Shown: positions 48,941 through 57,061, counted from the first letter of the stretch. The stretch is 64,000 nt of DNA from Microcystis novacekii Mn_MB_F_20050700_S1 (GCA_007096045.1 SFAU01000079.1:1-64000), one strand, 5' to 3'. A program made the numbers and translations. The notes: a model not told the origin generated them from the letters alone.

Positions 48941-50536
48941 ATGATAACTTCAGAGTTGGCTTCTTTAATTATCGACATTGAAGAAAATGTGCAGCCAGAA
49001 AGCGCATATTATGGCAAGCTGGTCGAATGGCGAGAAAAATATCAAACGTGGCATTATGGAATTGGCTTATCGGACACGCATTTCTTTAGTTTGGGAAATC
49101 TAGAAAAACAAGAACTGCAACTCCTAAAACGCCACGATATTCGTGATTTTGACCTGAGAATTATTGCTGATATTAAATCACCCTTTGAAAGCGACGAAGT
49201 TATAGAACGACTTAAATATGCCTTAAGATGGTTACAGGATTTACCAGAAAACTCATCTCAGAAAACAATTACGGGTAGGAGTTTAGCTTTCCAGATATTG
49301 ACGGGCAATCCAGATTATGAATATTCTAGAGATACAAAACCAATTCCCCCTGACCTAAGTTATGAGGATTATTTAAAGCAAAGTTGTCCAAAACTGAAGC
49401 CTAGTAAATATTCTCTTAAGAATCCTCAAGTTTGGGCTTATATGTTTTTGTTTATTTTTGTTTTATTTGCTGCAATTTTAACTCCTCCTTTATTTGATTT
49501 GATAAAAAATTTAATTGGTTCAATAGCTTGGCTTAAAAATATAGATAATCTAGTTGAAAATATATCAAAAATATTGTTTTTCTTGTTAATTTTTATCATA
49601 TCTTTCTTGCTTTGGAGGGTTTTTGTAATTATATCAAATTTTAAATGGTCGGGCTTTCAGAAAAAAAGTTTTTGGGATTGGCTACAATTATTGATAATAC
49701 CCTTAATGTTAGCCCTGGGTGCTTTCTATCTGAATTCTGCAGCCGACTTTAGAGATTATCAAATTGCACAAGAGCAGAAACATCAGGAGATTCTGACGGA
49801 TTATTTTTCCAAAATGCAAGATTTAATTGTAGAGACAAAAAAAAGCAAACAAACACCCGGTTCTAAAGAATCAAATTCAGAGGAAGGGTTACTGCTAGAA
49901 TTTAGACCGACTGCTCAAGCTTTAACTCTCTCTGTTTTAGAACAATTGGATGGTAAACGTAAAGGAAAAGTTATCATTTATTTAGCTGAATCACAGCTAA
50001 TTACTGTTGATAATAACGAGCCATATCCTCAGCCAGAAATTAAATTAGATGGAGCAAATCTCAAAGGCATGGTATTAAATGATGTTGATCAAGTGGTAAA
50101 AAATGGGAATAAATTAAGAGTAATAATTAATAAATCCGATATGACAGATTCTAGATTTAAAAGGATAGGATTGTTGGCAAATTCAGACTTGAAAGGTTCT
50201 AATTTTAGCAATTCTATTCTGACTAGTGTTGATTTCACCAATGCTAATATGCCGCAGGCAAAATTTATTAAAGGTAAAATTAATAATGTAAGTTTTACTG
50301 ACACTAACTTAAAGGAAACTATCTTTGATGGTGTTAAATTAGAAAACATAGTAGTTAGTCCAGCAACTAATTTCGATAATGCTTGTTTTACCACCAGCAC
50401 CACATTCCATGATACCCAGCCATATACTAATTTGCTAACGAAAGATTGGCTAAAAGAATCAAAAGAAAAACGAGATATTTATGTTGATCTAGAAGCTAAA
50501 ACTTTTCAAGACTGTGAGCGTCAAATTAAAACCTAA
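48941..50536 (+). CDS. Membrane protein with C-terminal pentapeptide-like repeats
   Basis: A 531-residue protein. A soluble N-terminal region (1-165) is followed by hydrophobic segments at about 170-190, 210-230 and 245-265. A juxtamembrane helix leads to a C-terminal region (about 365-490) with pentapeptide-type A(N/D)LxG repeats: LDGANLKG, NSDLKGSNFSNS and TDTNLKETIFDG. The N-terminal domain is not recognised. The DNA is AT-rich. A small secreted-protein gene starts 20 bp downstream, probably in the same transcript. Confidence 0.65.
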   Translation: MITSELASLIIDIEENVQPESAYYGKLVEWREKYQTWHYGIGLSDTHFFSLGNLEKQELQLLKRHDIRDFDLRIIADIKSPFESDEVIERLKYALRWLQDLPENSSQKTITGRSLAFQILTGNPDYEYSRDTKPIPPDLSYEDYLKQSCPKLKPSKYSLKNPQVWAYMFLFIFVLFAAILTPPLFDLIKNLIGSIAWLKNIDNLVENISKILFFLLIFIISFLLWRVFVIISNFKWSGFQKKSFWDWLQLLIIPLMLALGAFYLNSAADFRDYQIAQEQKHQEILTDYFSKMQDLIVETKKSKQTPGSKESNSEEGLLLEFRPTAQALTLSVLEQLDGKRKGKVIIYLAESQLITVDNNEPYPQPEIKLDGANLKGMVLNDVDQVVKNGNKLRVIINKSDMTDSRFKRIGLLANSDLKGSNFSNSILTSVDFTNANMPQAKFIKGKINNVSFTDTNLKETIFDGVKLENIVVSPATNFDNACFTTSTTFHDTQPYTNLLTKDWLKESKEKRDIYVDLEAKTFQDCERQIKT

Positions 50537-50555
50537 TAAACAGGGATCAAATAGT

Positions 50556-50936
50556 ATGAATAATCGAGAGCGTTTAATTCTAGCTACTTTAATATTAAGT
50601 ATTGGTCTTGCTGGCCAAGTATCTTCTCAAACTCCTTCCTATGGGGTTGTTTATGGTTCAGATCGAGGCATTCAACAAGCACAATGGGAAATAGAACAAC
50701 TGTCTGGACGATTACCGCAATATGGAAACCAAAATTATTTATTTAAACGAGGAGGATATTATGTGAGTGTCATCGTCTTTCGCAGTCAAATAGATGCTAA
50801 TAACGCCCTACCAATAATAGATAATCAATATAGGAGAGGCTCATTTGTCGTCCCTCTTAACGATTGGTGTCGTCCCGATTGGAGAACAAAGACAGGTAAA
50901 GAAAGTGGCATAAGGTATTATGACTGCGGAAGATGA
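50556..50936 (+). CDS. Small exported protein, SPOR-like
   Basis: 126 residues from ATG 50556. The signal peptide RLILATLILSIGLAGQVSSQ is followed by a mature domain of about 100 residues (IQQAQWEIEQLSG, then YYVSVIVFRSQIDANNAL), which resembles a SPOR-type fold used for peptidoglycan binding. Two C-terminal Cys (NDWCRPDW, YYDCGR) could form a disulfide. It follows the pentapeptide-repeat membrane gene closely. Confidence 0.6.
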   Translation: MNNRERLILATLILSIGLAGQVSSQTPSYGVVYGSDRGIQQAQWEIEQLSGRLPQYGNQNYLFKRGGYYVSVIVFRSQIDANNALPIIDNQYRRGSFVVPLNDWCRPDWRTKTGKESGIRYYDCGR

Positions 50937-51016
50937 GAAGTTCTTGTTACAAAAACTAGGGTGATCATTCCTCGATCGCTCTACATTTATTTTGATGTTT
51001 ACTTGATAAATAAGCT

Positions 51017-51718
51017 CTAAGATTGGAGCAAATCTACTGAATTATTATCGATTAACCCAGCAACAGCATCAAGATAATCATTAAGTTCCATTTTGTGAGC
51101 TTGGGCAAATAAATTAAGGGTTTCTACCTTTGTTCCTTCTCCCTGTTCAATGCGTCTCACTTGACGCTCGGATACTCCTATAATATCTGATTGTCGCAGT
51201 TGATGCTGTTTGCGTAAAGATGCGATCGCTTGACCAAAAATCTGATCATGTTTTAATTTAATCGCTGCAAACTTTTGTTTTGCTACTGGTTCAATCACAC
51301 TCAAAAAAGCCGCTATATCAAGATGAATATCCACCACTGGCCAATGAATATAACTACCATCTTCTGCTATAATAAACTTCTCTCTTTCTTCTAGAGGAAT
51401 ACGCTGTAAAGCTGGCATAGATGCAAAGGGAATTTCTAGCTCATTGAGATCACAGCGACTGATTAATAAACTTTCCCCAATAACTAAAGCTGTGGCGATT
51501 AAATGCTCTTGCGCTCCCCAAATCCAAGCATTAATCACCCTTGTCAGTAAAGTAAAATCTCGATAAACTAGGGTATTTCGCAGGGTGCGTAAATTGGCTC
51601 GTTTAAATAGTTGCGGCAACCAGATAGAATCAATGTCTCCTCGGATAAAAAGACCTCGCAGATGATGTTTATCATTAGTGGTTTTGGCAATATCTGACAC
51701 TGCCTTTAAACCAGTCAA
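51017..51718 (-). CDS. HTH (XRE-type) protein with N-terminal DUF2442-like region
   Basis: 233 residues. The C-terminal part has a Cro/C1-type helix-turn-helix (RKQHQLRQSDIIGVSERQVRRIEQGEGTKVETL split around residue 175-205). The middle segment (IIAEDGSYIHWPVVDIHLD) resembles DUF2442, a pairing common among cyanobacterial regulators near toxin-antitoxin genes. The assigned start is TTG at 51718; the frame stays open upstream until a stop inside the repeat at 51747, so the real N-terminus may have been lost there. Confidence 0.6.
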   Translation of the reverse strand: MTGLKAVSDIAKTTNDKHHLRGLFIRGDIDSIWLPQLFKRANLRTLRNTLVYRDFTLLTRVINAWIWGAQEHLIATALVIGESLLISRCDLNELEIPFASMPALQRIPLEEREKFIIAEDGSYIHWPVVDIHLDIAAFLSVIEPVAKQKFAAIKLKHDQIFGQAIASLRKQHQLRQSDIIGVSERQVRRIEQGEGTKVETLNLFAQAHKMELNDYLDAVAGLIDNNSVDLLQS

Positions 51719-51746
51719 AGAAGTACAAATAAAGATGTTTTTTAAA

Positions 51747-51774
51747 GTAGCCTATACTCACTGGGGAGATACAG
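51747..51774. repeat. 28-bp repeat GTAGCCTATACTCACTGGGG…, copy 1
   Basis: It is identical to 53068-53095. This copy abuts the 5' end of the HTH gene frame. Confidence 0.8.
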
Positions 51775-51784
51775 TAGGTAGTAG

Positions 51785-51885
51785 GTAGGGTGCGTTGGGA
51801 GCGCGACAATATTATTTAATTTACATTAATTACATACGCGACGTAACGCACCAATATTATCCTAAATCCGTTGAGTAACGCAAAG
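51785..51885. repeat. 101-bp repeat unit (GTAGGGTGCGTT), tandem copy 1
   Basis: It is followed after 9 bp by a nearly identical 101-bp copy at 51895-51995. The ends GGTGCGTTAG and TAACGCACC are inversely related, consistent with a small palindromic element. Confidence 0.85.
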
Positions 51886-51894
51886 TTGAGTCCA

Positions 51895-52130
51895 GTAGGG
51901 TGCGTTAGGAGCGCGACAATATTATTTAATTTACATTAATTACATACGCGACGTAACGCACCAATATTATCCTAAATCCGTTGAGTAACGCAAAGAAAAC
52001 GGGTTTCTCCGAGAAACCCGTTTTCTGCTCATGCACTCATGCAAAAAGGGGAATAAATAATCAGTAGATCGTAGGTTGGGTTGAACGATAGTGAAACCCA
52101 ACACTTTTAAATAATTGGGTTGGGTTTCGT
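51895..52130. repeat. 236-bp direct repeat, left copy
   Basis: It matches 53973-54208 over the same length with few differences. Components are the 101-bp GTAGGGTGCGTTA unit, a hairpin formed by GAAAACGGGTTTCTC (51995-52009) and its complement (52011-52025), and a GTAGGTTGGGTTGAACGATAG/AACCCAAC segment. Its last base is the first base of the hepT stop codon. Confidence 0.9.
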
Positions 52131-52465
52131 CAAATAAATTCCTGTAAAATAGCTTCGATTTGTCTTTTTAGAGGAGGAATATCATTTTCTACAATATCCC
52201 AAATAATCTCTAGATTAATACGAAAATATTCATGAATAGTTAAGTTTCTTAGATCCCTGGCATCTCGCCAAGGAACTTCGGGATATATTGCTTTCAATTC
52301 TTGAGAAGTTGCTCTAGCTGCTTCACCAATAATTTGTAAATGATAGACAATCCAAGTTTGAATTAATTCTTGTTGTTCAAATACGGTTTTTCCCTGTCGA
52401 GCATACTTTTCTAGACGCTCAATTGCTTCTAAAATATCCCGCAGGCGCTCGGTATCATCTCTCAT
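52130..52465 (-). CDS. hepT: HepT-type HEPN toxin (DUF86)
   Basis: A 111-residue helical protein. RNLTIHEYF contains the R-x4-H (RNxxxH) active site and the downstream Tyr that is the AMPylation target in characterised HepT proteins. It is the RNase toxin of a MntA-HepT pair; the antitoxin gene precedes it with an ATGA overlap. Its stop codon touches the end of a 236-bp repeat. Confidence 0.92.
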   Translation of the reverse strand: MRDDTERLRDILEAIERLEKYARQGKTVFEQQELIQTWIVYHLQIIGEAARATSQELKAIYPEVPWRDARDLRNLTIHEYFRINLEIIWDIVENDIPPLKRQIEAILQEFI

Positions 52466-52755
52466 AGTGGTATTGCTTCTTTAAGTACGCGCTCTCTGAT
52501 TCTATCTTTAAGTCCCTGTTCGGTAACAATATCAACTTTGCAGCCTAACAATGCTTCCAGTTCTCGAATTAACGGCAAGGGAAACCAGGGAGTCCGACGT
52601 TCGCTACAATAATCAATTAATAAATCAATATCGCTTTTTTCGTCAGCTTCTCCCCGTGCAACAGAACCAAAAATTCGCACGTTATTTGCGCCGTGTTTAG
52701 CCGCAATAGCAATGATTTTTTCCCGTTTGTTTTTGAGTAATTCGTCAATTTTCAT
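52462..52755 (-). CDS. mntA: MntA-type minimal nucleotidyltransferase antitoxin
   Basis: A 97-residue protein. VRIFGSVARGEADEKSDIDL is the GSxARG(x)nSDhDL nucleotidyltransferase motif. MntA AMPylates HepT in tested systems. It overlaps the toxin gene by 4 bp. An F2 element begins 10 bp upstream of its ATG, so the pair's promoter must lie in or beyond that element. Confidence 0.92.
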   Translation of the reverse strand: MKIDELLKNKREKIIAIAAKHGANNVRIFGSVARGEADEKSDIDLLIDYCSERRTPWFPLPLIRELEALLGCKVDIVTEQGLKDRIRERVLKEAIPL

Positions 52756-52764
52756 GATCTACTT

Positions 52765-52980
52765 AGGGCTTGCTGAATAAATGTGAAATGTAGGCAAGGT
52801 AAGGGTTTTGTGGCTTTTCTCGCGAAACAGGTGCAAGATTTTGAGCGAATCGTCGTTCAAAACCTTGCGTCTTAATGGTTCCGCGTCCTGTAGGGGCGAA
52901 GCATTCGGGCAATAACCTATTGGTGAAACCGGAGATCTTCTATCCGAATGCTTCGCCCGTACTTTTTGCCGCAAACCCTA
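52765..52980. mobile_element. F2 element copy 3, upstream of mntA
   Basis: AGGGCTTGCTGAATAA at the left and TTTTTGCCGCAAACCCTA at the right are imperfect inverted ends like those at 10318-10547. Inside, GGGCGAAGCATTCGG and CCGAATGCTTCGCCC form a long inverted repeat (52894-52963). It has no coding capacity. Confidence 0.65.
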
Positions 52981-53067
52981 AATATTTAAGATTATACTAA
53001 ATCCGCTTATTAAAAACTGATTATTTATTCTCCGTTTTGCCTCTTGCATGAGTGCCTGTCCTGATAT

Positions 53068-53095
53068 GTAGCCTATACTCACTGGGGAGATACAG
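53068..53095. repeat. 28-bp repeat GTAGCCTATACTCACTGGGG…, copy 2
   Basis: An exact copy of 51747-51774, in direct orientation. Confidence 0.8.
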
Positions 53096-53192
53096 GCAAC
53101 ACGAATGATCAAGGTGATGCGTTACGGCAGATTGTTAATTTTAGTTTTTTGACCGAATTGATAGCGGCAAACACGCACCCTACACTCTACCT

Positions 53193-53618
53193 CTAACTAC
53201 TGATTTTCTCGTCATCAATCAACCAATTCTCTAACTTTAAAGCAGGCACACGCTCAAATTCACGGGTATTTGCAGTAACAAGAGTCAAATCAAGCACTAG
53301 GGAATGAGCAGCAATTAGTAAATCATTTGGACCGATTGGGTTTCCTGCTTGCTCTAAATGTTTACGAATTACGGCATAGTGCTTATCTACAGTTGATTCT
53401 AATGGCAAAACTGTCAAGAAATCAAGAATACGTTCTAGTTGCTGCACCAGACGGGAGGAACTACTCTTAACGACTCCAAATCTTAATTCACACGCCACAA
53501 TGATGCTTGTACAAACGCTTTCTTCGCCGACATCGACAATATGCTGGAAAACCTGACCTTGAGGATACTTGATCAAATTTGACAGGATGTTAGTATCAAG
53601 AAGATATTGATAGGTCAT
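53193..53618 (-). CDS. vapC: VapC-type PIN-domain ribonuclease toxin
   Basis: A 141-residue PIN protein. YLLDTNILSNLI (first Asp), ACELRFGV (Glu), IGPNDLLIAAHSL (third acidic pair) and LVTANTREFERV (last Asp/Glu) form the metal-binding quartet. It closely resembles VapC/FitB toxins that cleave tRNA or rRNA. The antitoxin gene lies upstream with a 9-bp gap. Confidence 0.92.
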   Translation of the reverse strand: MTYQYLLDTNILSNLIKYPQGQVFQHIVDVGEESVCTSIIVACELRFGVVKSSSSRLVQQLERILDFLTVLPLESTVDKHYAVIRKHLEQAGNPIGPNDLLIAAHSLVLDLTLVTANTREFERVPALKLENWLIDDEKISS

Positions 53619-53627
53619 TGGGTGGTA

Positions 53628-53867
53628 CTAAAATGTGATGTCATCAAGGGTAAGCAACCCTTCATCTATGTCAGGAAAATTGTCTGTAATGTCTGGCAAA
53701 GTAGTCAGCAAAGAAAGTAGAGAACCGGAAGAAATCGGCTCAATGATTAAGCGATGACCTTCTTTGCGTAACAAAACTTCTGTGCTTGATAGGGCAAGTT
53801 CAGGAGGAATAGTTAAGACTTGCTCTTGTCCATTTGTTAGTAAAGAAACCTGACGCAAGTTTTGCAT
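53628..53867 (-). CDS. vapB: VapB-like antitoxin (AbrB/SpoVT type)
   Basis: A 79-residue protein. QVLTIPPELALSSTEVLLRKEGHRLIIEP matches the swapped-hairpin AbrB DNA-binding fold in two blocks around residue 16-45, followed by an acidic tail that would neutralise the PIN toxin. It is the first gene of the vapBC operon and probably autoregulates it. Confidence 0.85.
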   Translation of the reverse strand: MQNLRQVSLLTNGQEQVLTIPPELALSSTEVLLRKEGHRLIIEPISSGSLLSLLTTLPDITDNFPDIDEGLLTLDDITF

Positions 53868-53972
53868 CCGTTGACCTCTTTGTTAATGATCGCCTTACTA
53901 TTTTAACCTGAATATTGCTTTAAGGTAGAGCCTTATATATTGTGTTTCAAGGCAGAGCCTTGAAACAAGTAG

Positions 53973-54208
53973 GTAGGGTGCGTTAGGAGCGCCACAATAT
54001 TATTTAATTTACATTAATTACATAGGCGACGTAACGCACCAATATTATCCTAAATCCGTTGAGTAACCCACAGAAAACGGGTTTCTCGGAGAAACCCGTT
54101 TTCTACTCATGCACTCAGGCAAAAAGGGGAATAAATAATCAGTAGATCGTAGGTTGGGTTGAACGATAGTGAAACCCAACACTTTTAAATAATTGGGTTG
54201 GGTTTCGT
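53973..54208. repeat. 236-bp direct repeat, right copy
   Basis: It has the same layout as 51895-52130, including the GAAAACGGGTTTCTC hairpin. Together the copies bracket hepT-mntA, an F2 element and vapBC (about 1.84 kb). Confidence 0.9.
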
Positions 54209-54263
54209 TCCTCAACCCAACCTACGGCTAGCTGTGTCATCATTAGACATCTCCGAAAAAGAC

Positions 54264-54359
54264 GTAGGGACAATTCATGAATTGTCCCTACGTTTTCGGA
54301 TTATAATTCATGAATTGTCCCTACGTTTTCGGATTACAATTCATGAATTGTCCTACCGA
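54264..54359. repeat. Tandem palindromes GTAGGGACAATTCA + complement
   Basis: A perfect 28-bp palindrome at 54264-54291, then two more AATTCATGAATTGTCC copies at about 46-bp spacing joined by TACGTTTTCGGATTA. It lies at the 3' side of the FGE gene. Confidence 0.85.
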
Positions 54360-54372
54360 AAATCTCAAAAAA

Positions 54373-54399
54373 AAAATCGCCCCGCCGCTAGGCGGGAGA
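54373..54399 (-). terminator. GC-rich hairpin downstream of the FGE-sulfatase gene
   Basis: On the reverse strand CCCGCC-TAGC-GGCGGG (6-bp stem, 4-nt loop) is followed by GCGATTTTTTTTT. It fits a Rho-independent terminator. A short GC-rich hairpin with a 4-nt loop downstream of the variable region is also found in many diversity-generating retroelement targets. Confidence 0.7.
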
Positions 54400-54429
54400 C
54401 AAAGGGCAAAAAGGCAAAAGAGCAAAGGG

Positions 54430-56208
54430 TTAAAGTCCTGGGGAGACACACGCAACCCGAAAACCGAAGTTGACGTAGTGGACGTCGGGGTAATTCCCGT
54501 CGCGGTTGGCAGAACGACAGCGACTAGGGTAGTTGATCCAAGAACCGCCGCGCAGACATTTTCTAGACTGATAAGGATTATCATTATCAATCCACGCCGA
54601 GCCTTCATCCGGCGCTCCAGCATAGCTATCATGCCAATCGTCTTCGCACCACTCCCGAACATTGCCACTCATGTCATATATTCCCCAACCATTGGGCTTT
54701 TTCTGTCCTACGGGATGAGTTGTGTTATTAGAATTTTTGGCATACCAAGCGTAATTTCCTGACTGATTAACATCATGACCGAAATAAAAGCGAGTAGTGG
54801 TCCCCGCACGACAGGCATATTCCCATTCCGCTTCTGTGGGTAGGCGATAGGTTTTCCCGGTTATTTGACTCAATTTCTGACAAAAGGCTTGAGCATCGTT
54901 CCAACTAACCCAATCTACCGGATTTTGGGGATTATTTTGAAAACGAGAGGGATTGTTTCCCATTACCGCTTGATATTGTGCTTGAGTAATGGGATATTTC
55001 CCAATCGCAAAACTGTTGACTTTGACTTGGTGTGGAGGCTTTTCATCATCACTTTCAGCAGAACCCATGAGAAATTTACCTGCTGGTAAGCTTACCATCT
55101 CCAGTGTTATCCCATTGGCTAGGTTTTCGGTAAATGAAGTTTTATTGCCTGGCGCTGTCTCTGGTTGAGTTTGGGGAGGAATAGGAGAGTCACCGACGAC
55201 GGAGGTGGTAAAATTCCCGACTCTCTCGATTACATGGTTGTTGATGCGTTGAATGGCGGTTTCCAGTTCGATTTCCTCATCGGGGATTTCCACTTCCGTC
55301 CATTGCCATCCTTCCTGCTCGGCTCGCTCTAATGCGATCGCTAAACGACCGCGCTTTTCTTCGCTGGTGACGAGGAAATTGAGCAAACTAGCCGATAGAT
55401 TCTCGTTTTTGCGGAAAGATAGGGCCGATTCGGAACTGAGAATGTTCTGGACGAGGGATTCCACTTCGCTGACACTGCGGGACAGTTCCCCGTCAATGGT
55501 CACTACTCGATCGATCAAACCCTGAAACTGTCCGATAATTGGTTTTAGGTATTGTTCTAGATTAATGGCTACTTTGGCCATTTCGATCGCTTCTTGTTCC
55601 AGATTATCTAACTCGATCTGCAACTGATACACTTGTTTGTACCCGTTCAACTCGCCGATCATTTTCGAGAAAACCCGTTTTTGTGTATCCTGATCTTCGG
55701 CTAATTTCTGGATACTTTCGCTAATTAGGTCGATTTTCTTGAGCATGAGCAAGCTGGCGCGACCAACGAGAATCACGGTGCGGAAAATCTGCTGTTTCTG
55801 TAATTTCAGGGTATCTCGCAGTTCGGCCGAGTCGATGCTATTCTCTAGAGATTGACGTTTTCGCTCTGTTTCTGCCAATTTCTGGCATTTAACCGCCACT
55901 GCCTCCTTGATTTCCTCGGTCAGTGACTGGAAAAACCGCCGGTATTCATCTTTATGGTCGGTGAGAAATCTGATTAACTGGTTATAATCCCCGACTAATC
56001 TTTCCAATTCTTGAAAAGTTTCCTCGAAATTGAGGGGTTCTTCTTTTTTCCTCAATCCTAACCATGTATGGCGAACCCGTTTTCCGGTTTTAATCAGTTG
56101 CTGTCTTTCTTGAATCTGATCCTGTAAAATTAATAAATCGGGGCGATTTAGTCGGGGAAGTTGATAGGTTTTCCGATCAAGCTTGATTTTCGCTGTTTCT
56201 TCTGCCAT
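54430..56208 (-). CDS. Coiled-coil protein with C-terminal FGE-sulfatase (C-type-lectin-fold) domain; probable DGR target
   Basis: 592 residues. Residues 1-340 are mostly helical and coiled coil (LLILQDQIQERQQLIKTGKR, then IQKLAEDQDTQKRVF); residues about 365-592 are an FGE-sulfatase domain (MVSLPAGKFLMGSAESDDEK, YRLPTEAEWEYACRAGTTT, WGIYDMSGNVREWCEDD, CLRGGSWINYP, GFRVACV). There is no signal peptide. The last 30 codons switch to C-ending codons at Asn/Asp/Tyr/His/Val positions, while the preceding stretch uses T-ending ones (GAT AAT GAT AAT), as expected where AAC template codons were adenine-mutagenised. Binding display is inferred; no reverse transcriptase gene is in the window. Confidence 0.8.
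   Translation of the reverse strand: MAEETAKIKLDRKTYQLPRLNRPDLLILQDQIQERQQLIKTGKRVRHTWLGLRKKEEPLNFEETFQELERLVGDYNQLIRFLTDHKDEYRRFFQSLTEEIKEAVAVKCQKLAETERKRQSLENSIDSAELRDTLKLQKQQIFRTVILVGRASLLMLKKIDLISESIQKLAEDQDTQKRVFSKMIGELNGYKQVYQLQIELDNLEQEAIEMAKVAINLEQYLKPIIGQFQGLIDRVVTIDGELSRSVSEVESLVQNILSSESALSFRKNENLSASLLNFLVTSEEKRGRLAIALERAEQEGWQWTEVEIPDEEIELETAIQRINNHVIERVGNFTTSVVGDSPIPPQTQPETAPGNKTSFTENLANGITLEMVSLPAGKFLMGSAESDDEKPPHQVKVNSFAIGKYPITQAQYQAVMGNNPSRFQNNPQNPVDWVSWNDAQAFCQKLSQITGKTYRLPTEAEWEYACRAGTTTRFYFGHDVNQSGNYAWYAKNSNNTTHPVGQKKPNGWGIYDMSGNVREWCEDDWHDSYAGAPDEGSAWIDNDNPYQSRKCLRGGSWINYPSRCRSANRDGNYPDVHYVNFGFRVACVSPGL
54450..54540 (-). other. Candidate diversity-generating-retroelement variable region
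   Basis: Codons from TGG (54538-54540) to GGT-TTT-CGG read ATC AAC TAC ... CGC ... AAC CGC GAC GGG AAT TAC CCC GAC GTC CAC TAC GTC AAC TTC. At the positions that are Asn in unmutated templates of this protein family the first two bases vary while C is kept. The invariant CRSAN and GFRV flank it. Confidence 0.55.
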
Positions 56209-56340
56209 CGCCGTGATCGCTGAGGGTGAGTTTTTTCTATTTTAGCCCGATTTTTGATGATTTATGGTGTGCCACTGTTCCAGATTTTCCCGGTCGTCAT
56301 AGTTACTCAAATCAGGTGTAAGGTCGCCTGCAATGGAGTG

Positions 56341-56867
56341 TTAGCTTGCTCCCACACTTTGCCGCAACCAGTTGGTAAAGGCATCACGTTTTAGTTTACC
56401 AGAGGCCAAAGCTAAAATGACTCGTTCTTGCTCATCTACAAAAGCATTAATCTCCAGTCCATTCAAAACAAGAAATGTTTCCATTGCCGCATGACCAGTG
56501 CGCTTGTTGCCATCAATAAATGGCTCTTCTCGACTTTGTGTGATAATTTTTGCTTATGGAATCGTGAAATGTTTACTGAGAAAGACTTTTGGGACTATTT
56601 TTCTGAAGAAACTATCATTATAGACCTCATTTCCACACAGAAACCAGAAGAGCCAATAAATGGGTGATTCATCACAATTGAAAACCCCAAAGCTGAAGCT
56701 TTATCAACAATTGTCGGATAAAGATCCTGGCCGCTAAATGTCATGCGTGGTTGAGCAATAGCAGACTCTAAAGAACCTAGGTCACGAATGCCCATAGCTC
56801 CTTGGAACTGTTGAATAATTTGACGATGTAAATCGAGTATTTCCACTAATGTTAGATAGCGTATCAT
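56341..56867 (-). pseudogene. doc: Doc/Fic-type death-on-curing toxin, interrupted by an ISL3-type MITE
   Basis: The N-terminal half (56654-56867) reads YLTLVEILDLHRQIIQQFQG to IVMNHPFI. The C-terminal half (56341-56521) resumes at PFIDGNKRTGHAAMETFLVL and ends NWLRQSVGAS. HPFIDGNKRTGH is the Fic/Doc catalytic motif (HxFx(D/N)GNKR). Insertion of a 132-bp element within this motif splits it, so the toxin is inactive. Without the insert and one target duplication the frame is continuous. Confidence 0.85.
56514..56661. mobile_element. ISL3-type MITE with 8-bp target duplication, inside doc
   Basis: The element spans 56522-56653, with ends GGCTCTTCT…TTTGTGTG and CACACAGAAACCAGAAGAGC in inverted orientation. 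It is flanked by CAATAAAT at 56514-56521 and 56654-56661. The ends and the 8-bp duplication fit ISL3 transposition. It is 132 bp with no transposase. Confidence 0.9.
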
Positions 56868-57061
56868 GCTAAACGACGATAAAGTTCAGCGTTTTTCTTG
56901 AGTACATAGCTTGATGCTTGAGTAAATTCGTTTTTAGGACAAGCTAACCAATCTTCTATGCTGGCACTAATTAAGTCTTCTGGGGAAACTTGACTGTTCT
57001 GAGCTAACTGTTGTAATCGCCGAAACTGCTCCTCTGAGATATTAACAGTAATGGAAGCCAT
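56864..57061 (-). CDS. Antitoxin of the doc-type module
   Basis: A 65-residue protein. The N-terminal ASITVNISEEQFRRLQQLAQ followed by SPEDLISASIEDWL resembles ribbon-helix-helix or Phd-like antitoxins. Its stop overlaps the doc start (ATGA). The tail KNAELYRRLA is the likely toxin-neutralising segment. With the toxin broken, this gene is no longer under addiction selection. Confidence 0.75.
   Translation of the reverse strand: MASITVNISEEQFRRLQQLAQNSQVSPEDLISASIEDWLACPKNEFTQASSYVLKKNAELYRRLA

Noticed and set aside
54310-54762. Forward-strand ORF over the FGE-sulfatase 3' end
   Set aside because: It is antisense to clear FGE motifs and contains no recognisable domain.
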